DNA of 64,000 nucleotides, from assembly GCA_963205185.1 (NCBI GenBank), contig CAUJHZ010000007.1, positions 124,001 through 188,000 on the forward strand, given 5' to 3'. Shown one piece after another: positions 59,347 to 64,000 of this stretch. Each line of letters starts with the position of its first letter. Positions within the stretch are counted from its first letter, which is position 1. A model generated the notes under the pieces. It was given only the letters and a program-made list of their open reading frames with translations, made no database searches and was not told where the DNA came from. Source of the DNA: Planctomycetota bacterium (GTDB lineage Bacteria > Planctomycetota > Phycisphaerae > Phycisphaerales > UBA5793). The position numbers were made by a program, and so were the translations under genes.

Positions 59347-60047
59347 GTTGGGATGCCCTTCGACCCTTCGCCGCACTCCGGACACGCCGCATGATCCGCC
59401 CCGCGCAGGTCGTAGCCGCACTGAATGCACCTGCCGCATCGCCGGCGGTGAGCCCGGCGGAGCGCCGGGACACCGATGAGCACGCTCAGCCAGAACGCGG
59501 CGTAGAACAACTGGCCGGCGAGAATCGGCCGCAACGGGAACTCGAGCGTGTCGTACTCATCATCGGACTTCTGCAACACGATTGCCGACCGCGGCACGCG
59601 CCAGCCTTCGGTTCTCGTGCTCTCGAAGCCTTTCCACAGCAGTCGGAAGGGCCAGCCAACCGCGTGAAATGTCCAGTCCATCTCCTCTATGGTCCCGTCC
59701 GGCCGCCTCCAGCGCATGATCCGTCGCTGCGCCCACCCGGGAGCGACTTCCCCAAACTCTAGCGGGTAAGCCTCCTTGATCATCGCCGGATCGATGGAGT
59801 CACTCTCCACCATCCGAATCTTGAGAATCGTCTGCGTCGCGGACGCGAACTCCTCGACCGACAGCGAATCTGTCGACTTCAGAAACGTGCATCCGGCCCT
59901 CTTCCGGTCGTCGTATCGCGGCGCACCAATCTCGAGCGCAGCGCATGCTGACCAGAGCATGTTGGTCGCGAGCAACAGCAGCAGCGTCCATAATGAAGTG
60001 AGGAGGGCGCGTCGCATGGTGAATCGGTAGACGCCACGGCTGTACAT
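59343..60047 (-). CDS. Membrane protein with C-terminal zinc ribbon (second of three tandem paralogues)
   Basis: A 234-residue protein with an N-terminal helix (about residues 12-35, LLTSLWTLLLLLATNMLWSA), a middle domain with RWRRPDGTIEEMDWTFHAVG, a second helix (LFYAAFWLSVLIGVPAL) and a basic RRAHRRRCG stretch before the zinc ribbon (CIQCGYDLRGADHAACPECG). It shares the layout of its neighbours but little of their middle sequence. An inner ATG at 60017 is an alternative start. Its stop overlaps the start of the next paralogue. Function unknown. Confidence 0.72.
   Translation of the reverse strand: MYSRGVYRFTMRRALLTSLWTLLLLLATNMLWSACAALEIGAPRYDDRKRAGCTFLKSTDSLSVEEFASATQTILKIRMVESDSIDPAMIKEAYPLEFGEVAPGWAQRRIMRWRRPDGTIEEMDWTFHAVGWPFRLLWKGFESTRTEGWRVPRSAIVLQKSDDEYDTLEFPLRPILAGQLFYAAFWLSVLIGVPALRRAHRRRCGRCIQCGYDLRGADHAACPECGEGSKGIPT
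59371..59420. repeat. 50-bp repeat copy 2 (zinc-ribbon coding segment)
   Basis: Second copy of the 50-bp sequence. It is identical, base for base, to copy 3 at 60073-60122 and differs from copy 1 at two positions. Confidence 0.9.
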
Positions 60048-60056
60048 CGACCGATC

Positions 60057-60458
60057 CTAGACCAGTGTGGACCCGCACTCCGGACACGCCGCATGATCCG
60101 CCCCGCGCAGGTCGTAGCCGCATTTGCGACACAGGCCCGGCGCGCGGCGGCGGTCGTGGAGCCACATCAGCAGTGCAGGAAACCCAACCAGGGCAATGCC
60201 GGTCCAGACCGGGATGACCACTTCGGTCGTCTTACTCCCAAACGACGTTCCAGTCTGGTAGCGAACCCACCAACGAAGCTTGAGACTGCTATTGCGGCCG
60301 AACTGCCACCCCAAGTATTTCTCGGGTAGCACCTGAGGTGGTCGAGCCCACTTTATCGCAATCGTCCCTCGGTCGACCATTGCGGCAAAGGAGCCGTTCC
60401 TTGGCAAGAAACACACCCAGCACCACGCGCTCCCCACCCACACCACCAGCAGCAGCAC
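60057..60458 (-). CDS. Short membrane protein with C-terminal zinc ribbon (first of three tandem paralogues)
   Basis: A 133-residue reading from GTG 60458: a hydrophobic N-terminus (MLLLVVWVGSAWCWVCFL), a short middle domain, a second helix (VVIPVWTGIALVGFPALLMW), basic HDRRRAP, and the zinc ribbon (CRKCGYDLRGADHAACPECG). In the same frame the protein-like sequence continues upstream (RSTIRWTGTAATVLLLVV) to a TGA, but the only possible upstream start is a CTG, so the first helix may be longer than the GTG start allows. It heads the three-gene run with 9 bp to the next. Function unknown. Confidence 0.65.
   Translation of the reverse strand: MLLLVVWVGSAWCWVCFLPRNGSFAAMVDRGTIAIKWARPPQVLPEKYLGWQFGRNSSLKLRWWVRYQTGTSFGSKTTEVVIPVWTGIALVGFPALLMWLHDRRRAPGLCRKCGYDLRGADHAACPECGSTLV
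60073..60122. repeat. 50-bp repeat copy 3 (zinc-ribbon coding segment)
   Basis: Third copy of the 50-bp sequence encoding the zinc ribbon; identical to copy 2 over all 50 bases. Confidence 0.9.
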
Positions 60459-60654
60459 GGTCGCCGCCGTGCCGGTCCACCTGATCGTGCTGCGCAGGCG
60501 CTGTCACACGATCGTATCACGCTCGCGGCGAGGGTTTGCCGCGCAGTCAGGGAGCGCACCGGGCAGGCGAATCCCGGAACCATGGGGAGTGATCCTGCGA
60601 ACGGGCTGCTGATACGATTCCCATCGCCGCAGCGGCGGAGAGAGGAATGACAAG

Positions 60655-61473
60655 GTGAACAGAGGGGCACGTAAGATCCGCCGCGGTCTAACGCTCGCCG
60701 AAGTGCTGATCGTTGCGCTCCTCACGGTGCTCATGGTCTTGATCGCAGTCGCAGTGATCCTGCCAGCCTTTGCAAGAACCGGCTCTGCTCCAATGCTTGC
60801 CTGCACCACTCGAGTGAATCAGATCCACAAAGGGCTGGTTCTCTACTCAACCGACTTCGGCGACCGGTACCCGATTCCCAACGATATTTCGCCCGAAACG
60901 GCCGCAGTAAGTGCGCAGACCGGCAACTCGTCCGCCAACTTCTATTCCTACATGATTTGGGACACCTACTACACGCCGGAGGTCGTCACGTGCCCGAATG
61001 ACGCGAATCCGAACGTCGTCGTCAAGACCGACTACCGCTACGGCACTGCGGATGATCCGAACTGGAACGCGGCCTGGAAGTGGGACCCCAGCTTCAGCGC
61101 CGACATCACCGAGCCTGGAGCGAACGTGAGTTACGCCACACTCGTGATGCTCGGTGATCGCCGCGACGAGAAGTGGCGGTTCCTGAACGATCCGAACCTG
61201 GCTGTCGCGGGAGATCGCGGCCCCAAGGACGGTGTGTGGGATGCAAAATCGCTTACCTTACTGCAGCACGGCAAGGCCAGTGACTGGACCGGCAACGTCG
61301 CCTTCAACGACGGCAGCGTGCGGAGCATGACTTTCACGAAGAAGGACCAGTCGCCGTTTCAGATCAACGGCGACAACCTCTTCTTCGCCGAGGAGGGCGA
61401 AATGGGCGGCGACATGTGGCTGGGACTGTTCGGCGATACGACTGAAGAGACCACGACGCCGTACTGGGATTGA
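60655..61473 (+). CDS. Type IV pilin/pseudopilin-like protein, copy 1
   Basis: A 272-residue protein with a prepilin leader MNRGARKIRRG followed by the processed helix LTLAEVLIVALLTVLMVLIA; Glu at position 5 of the mature chain is the usual pilin residue. The C-terminus has GNVAFNDGSVRSMTF, the FNDG-type box of planctomycete prepilins, then an acidic tail ending in TTPYWD. Cys residues near 50 and 122 may form a disulfide. Such proteins are type II secretion or pilus-like components in planctomycetes, often in many copies. It starts at GTG 60655 behind AGAGGAA. The next gene is a paralogue 15 bp downstream. Confidence 0.88.
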   Translation: MNRGARKIRRGLTLAEVLIVALLTVLMVLIAVAVILPAFARTGSAPMLACTTRVNQIHKGLVLYSTDFGDRYPIPNDISPETAAVSAQTGNSSANFYSYMIWDTYYTPEVVTCPNDANPNVVVKTDYRYGTADDPNWNAAWKWDPSFSADITEPGANVSYATLVMLGDRRDEKWRFLNDPNLAVAGDRGPKDGVWDAKSLTLLQHGKASDWTGNVAFNDGSVRSMTFTKKDQSPFQINGDNLFFAEEGEMGGDMWLGLFGDTTEETTTPYWD

Positions 61474-61488
61474 GAAGGGAGACCCTGG

Positions 61489-62310
61489 ATGCAGTTCACT
61501 TCTTACGCGACGCGCCGCGGCTTCTCTCTCCTTGATGCGCTGGTCGTGCTCATGGTTCTGGCCGTCGCTCTCGGAATGGGAGTGGTCTACGGCATGTTCC
61601 GCGACCCCGGGCGAGGTGCCTGTGGCAAGCCCCTCACCTGCTCCACGCGTGTCAACCAGATCCACAAAGGCCTCGTCCTTTTCGCCAACGACTTCGGCGG
61701 CGGCTACCCGGTTCCGACGGACCTCTCGCCCGAAACCGCGGCGATTACCACGCAGACCGGAAACTCGTCAGCGAGTTTCTACTCGTACATGACTTTCAAC
61801 ACCTACTACTCGCCAGAAGTCATTACGTGTCCGGAGGACGCAAGTCCGAATCTGGTGGTGAAAAACGACTACAGGTACGGCATTCAAGGTGATCCGGACT
61901 GGAATACATCCTGGCTCTGGGATCCGAACTTCAGCGCCGACATCAGCAAGGCCGGATGCAACGTGAGTTACGCCACTCTCGCCATGATCGGCGATCGCCG
62001 CACGACGCAGTGGCGCGATTCGCTCGACCCCAACTTCGCCGTGGTGAGTGATCGCGGGCCGAAAGACGGCGCGTGGAACGCGAAGTCGGTCACCATGAAG
62101 AGCCACGGGAACACCAGGGAATGGGTCGGCAACGTCGCCTTCAACGACGGCCACGTGCAGAGGTTCACGTTCTCGGCCAAGAACCCCAACGCCTTCACAG
62201 TCAATGGCGACAACCTCTTCCGCGTCGATGACCTCGACAAGGGCGGCGACATGTGGCTGGGCCTCTTCGGCGACACGGATGAGGAGACAACCAATCCCTT
62301 CTGGGATTGA
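61489..62310 (+). CDS. Type IV pilin/pseudopilin-like protein, copy 2
   Basis: A 273-residue paralogue of the preceding gene, aligning end to end (TRVNQIHKGLVLFANDFGGG, VNGDNLF, KGGDMWLGLFGDTDEETTNP). The leader MQFTSYATRRG is followed by FSLLDALVVLMVLAVALGMG. The conserved Glu at mature position 5 is replaced by Asp, which is unusual. The FNDG-type box is GNVAFNDGHVQRFTF. It starts at ATG 61489 behind GAAGGGAGA. Together with copy 1 it looks like a tandem duplication. It abuts the next gene, on the other strand, with no gap. Confidence 0.87.
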   Translation: MQFTSYATRRGFSLLDALVVLMVLAVALGMGVVYGMFRDPGRGACGKPLTCSTRVNQIHKGLVLFANDFGGGYPVPTDLSPETAAITTQTGNSSASFYSYMTFNTYYSPEVITCPEDASPNLVVKNDYRYGIQGDPDWNTSWLWDPNFSADISKAGCNVSYATLAMIGDRRTTQWRDSLDPNFAVVSDRGPKDGAWNAKSVTMKSHGNTREWVGNVAFNDGHVQRFTFSAKNPNAFTVNGDNLFRVDDLDKGGDMWLGLFGDTDEETTNPFWD

Positions 62311-63762
62311 TCAGTCGTTTGTACACGCCGCTGGCACGCCGGTAAGCAGATCGTCGATCACCTCGCCTGCGGTGTAGCACTGGCCGTCTGCTCGGATGTA
62401 TCGAGCGACTTCGCTCAACCCCTGGCCGGCGGTGACGAGTGGCGGTTCGTCGTGCCCGTTGCGATGCTGGCCCAGCCCGATCGCGGCGATGAGCGCGTTG
62501 CACAGGCACTTGCGGCCGTGCGTATCTTCCAGGCGCCCGCCGCGCTGCAGGTAGTCGTCTACAGGTTCCGCCGGGCAGCGCCAACCAATGGACCCGTTGC
62601 CCTTGGCGTACGCATGCCGGAAGTACCCGAGATCGCAATGGCGCGGTCGCGCTTCGAACAGCGCCTGGTCGGCGAGCGTCTCGTCGAGTTGCACGACTTT
62701 GAAGGGAAGCCCCGCGGGCGAGGCAAGCGGATCGGTCAGCACATCAGCGCGGCCGGATCGCACCGCGTCGTAAACGAGTTGCTTGAGATCGCCTCGCATG
62801 GCAGACTCGGCGCAGAACGCGAAAGCGGTGCCGACCTGCACGCCCTGGGCGCCGGCCTGGATCGCCTCGCGCACGCGATCGGGATGAGCCCGCGTGCCGG
62901 CGAGCCAGAAGGGAATGCCCAGTTGGCGGAACACGGCCAGGTCAGCGCCATCGCGCGGTCCGAAGATCGGTTCGCGGCGTTCATTGAGTCGCATCGGGCC
63001 GCGCGGCCGCGCGTTGTGGCCGCCCGCGGTGTAATCCTCGATGATAAAGCCGTCGATGCGGCCGTTCGCCTTGCGACAGAGCATGGTTGCGAGCGAGTCG
63101 TAGGAAACGATGGCGTAGAAATCAGGCCGCGCGACTGGAGGCAGCGTTGCGCCGCGCGATGCGCCGAACTCCTGCGGGTCGAAGTGAAGCCGCGCCTCGG
63201 TTCCGCCGCCTTGATCTTCAAGCGGCAACTCAACGGCCAGCCCCTGCGCGAGACGATCGAGCGTGCCGGGAATGGTGGTGGGGATGCCGGCGCCCATGAG
63301 CACAACATCGACGCCGGCCAGCATCGCTCCGAACAACGATGGCAGCGTCGGCGGCTCGATCTTGCGCAGGTAATTGATGCCGATGAGACCTTCGTGCCCA
63401 TCTTTGGCGAGGAACACCTCGACGAAGTTCGCCGCGATGAGCAGTTCGAGTTGATGCGCGCTGGGCTGAAGCGTGGGCAGCGGCGTGGCGCGATAGGGCT
63501 CGCCGCGCAGGCGGCCGCCATCGATAAAGTAACGTTCGAGCAGGCGCTCGGCGACTCCGGGGACAGGAAAGCGGCTCAGCGCGCGGCGCAGGTGCCCGCC
63601 GACATCGCCATCCTGCAGGCGGCGGGCGAACACGGCGTCGAGCGCTGTGCCCGAGACGACGCCGAGTTGGCCGCGCAGCGAGACGGCGCGGGCGAGCGGC
63701 CAGTGGGACACTCCGATTCCCATCCCGCCCTGAATGATGGTGGGCAGTGTGGCAGCGGCCAT
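62311..63762 (-). CDS. Nitronate monooxygenase/2-nitropropane-dioxygenase-like (PfaD/FabK-like) flavoprotein
   Basis: A 483-residue FMN-binding TIM barrel of the NPD/FabK group. Signature segments: LPTIIQGGMGIGVSHWPLAR at the N-terminus, FLAKDGHEGLIGINYLRKIE, DVVLMGAGIPTTIPG, GFIIEDYTAGGHNARPRG (with the family His), IPFWLAGTRAHPDRVREAIQ, and GVQVGTAFAFCAES. The length and the C-terminal Cys-rich extension (RKCLCNALIAAIGLGQ) exceed simple nitronate monooxygenases and resemble PfaD-like proteins. No polyketide or fatty-acid genes lie beside it, so the substrate is open. Start is ATG 63762. Confidence 0.85.
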   Translation of the reverse strand: MAAATLPTIIQGGMGIGVSHWPLARAVSLRGQLGVVSGTALDAVFARRLQDGDVGGHLRRALSRFPVPGVAERLLERYFIDGGRLRGEPYRATPLPTLQPSAHQLELLIAANFVEVFLAKDGHEGLIGINYLRKIEPPTLPSLFGAMLAGVDVVLMGAGIPTTIPGTLDRLAQGLAVELPLEDQGGGTEARLHFDPQEFGASRGATLPPVARPDFYAIVSYDSLATMLCRKANGRIDGFIIEDYTAGGHNARPRGPMRLNERREPIFGPRDGADLAVFRQLGIPFWLAGTRAHPDRVREAIQAGAQGVQVGTAFAFCAESAMRGDLKQLVYDAVRSGRADVLTDPLASPAGLPFKVVQLDETLADQALFEARPRHCDLGYFRHAYAKGNGSIGWRCPAEPVDDYLQRGGRLEDTHGRKCLCNALIAAIGLGQHRNGHDEPPLVTAGQGLSEVARYIRADGQCYTAGEVIDDLLTGVPAACTND

Positions 63763-63811
63763 GGGAGGATGCTAGATCATCCGATGGCCGCCGCCACGCT
63801 GGTTGCTTGCG

Positions 63812-64000
63812 TCAGAGCAGTTCCAGCAGATCGAGATAGGGCAGGTCCGGCCCACTTTCAAACAGGCTGCCATCGCGGAGGAAGTAGCGCAGCCCCTCGG
63901 CGGCAGTGAATCGCGCTTCCTGCACGGAACCGGCGCCGATCCGTGTCGGAGCCGCATCGGACAGGCGACCGAGATCGAGCCGATCGATGTGCGGCGCGGC
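63812..64000 (-). CDS. C-terminal part of an unknown gene, cut by window edge
   Basis: The last 62 codons of a minus-strand gene, open from the right edge to TGA at 63812-63814. The visible part (PHIDRLDLGRLSDAAPTRI, GAGSVQEARFTAAEGLRYFL, RDGSLFESGPDLPYLDLLEL) is protein-like and could be the C-terminal helices of a larger enzyme or regulator. The product cannot be identified from this fragment. Confidence 0.6.
   Translation of the reverse strand, partial: AAPHIDRLDLGRLSDAAPTRIGAGSVQEARFTAAEGLRYFLRDGSLFESGPDLPYLDLLELL

Noticed and set aside
1-64000. CRISPR arrays, phage genes, transposases, tRNA or rRNA
   Set aside because: No regularly spaced repeats, no integrase or transposase motifs and no tRNA-like T-arm other than that of the tmRNA were found.

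Overview
The window is a compact, GC-rich bacterial chromosome segment with almost no intergenic space. It most likely comes from a planctomycete, probably of the Phycisphaerae type. Supporting marks are a fused exosortase-EpsI protein inside an exopolysaccharide operon, a secreted hydrolase with a PEP-CTERM-like tail, prepilin-like proteins ending in an FNDG-type motif, several membrane proteins with a C-terminal zinc ribbon of the CGYDLRGADHAACPECG type, an NfeD-flotillin operon, and genes for an outer membrane (KdsD, KdsC, LptC/LptA-like, LpxL-like). No rRNA, tRNA, CRISPR array or insertion sequence was seen. There is one tmRNA gene.

Layout. 1-4.2 kb: 5' part of prmC, a small hypothetical, a starch-synthase-like glycosyltransferase and an M20 dipeptidase. 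4.2-17.6 kb (minus strand): one probable seven-gene exopolysaccharide/exosortase operon in the order Wza-like export lipoprotein, exosortase-EpsI, 1560-residue TPR protein, Wzc-like chain-length/kinase protein with a damaged P-loop, sugar-nucleotide epimerase, WecA-like phosphotransferase, small coiled-coil membrane protein. 17.9-31.8 kb: housekeeping and scattered genes (lipA, ChaN-like lipoprotein, ALDH7-type dehydrogenase, metF, rtcB, ogt, tyrS, a LuxR-type regulator, an orphan fused ABC permease, mgtE) plus a decayed two-gene module that looks like a small protein/nucleotidyltransferase pair.

32-46.4 kb: an anchored coiled-coil protein with a BRCT-like tail, an LpxL-like acyltransferase, an HTH-receiver protein, a PEP-CTERM-like GDSL hydrolase overlapping rsmG, a CPBP protease, a PLP decarboxylase with an alpha/beta hydrolase, a cobalamin-binding/MeaB GTPase fusion, and an LPS block (kdsD, kdsC, giant LptC/LptA-like protein). 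46.4-58 kb: a lone nuoC, a TIM-barrel-like protein, a polyferredoxin-TPR fusion, the NfeD-NfeD-short FloA-FloA operon, recN, a saccharopine-dehydrogenase-like gene, a membrane protein and ispD. 58-64 kb: tmRNA, three tandem zinc-ribbon membrane proteins sharing a 50-bp near-identical segment, two tandem pseudopilins, a nitronate-monooxygenase-like gene and the 3' end of an unknown gene.

Envelope biology dominates: polysaccharide synthesis and export, exosortase sorting of a target encoded 20 kb away, LPS assembly, and flotillin/NfeD membrane organisation. No obviously complete new defence or mobile system was found. The most unusual items are the P-loop-defective Wzc, the B12-GTPase fusion without a mutase domain, the truncated FloA paralogue, the BRCT-like membrane protein, and the 50-bp sequence conserved across three otherwise divergent zinc-ribbon genes. 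All identifications come from reading motifs; no database search was run.
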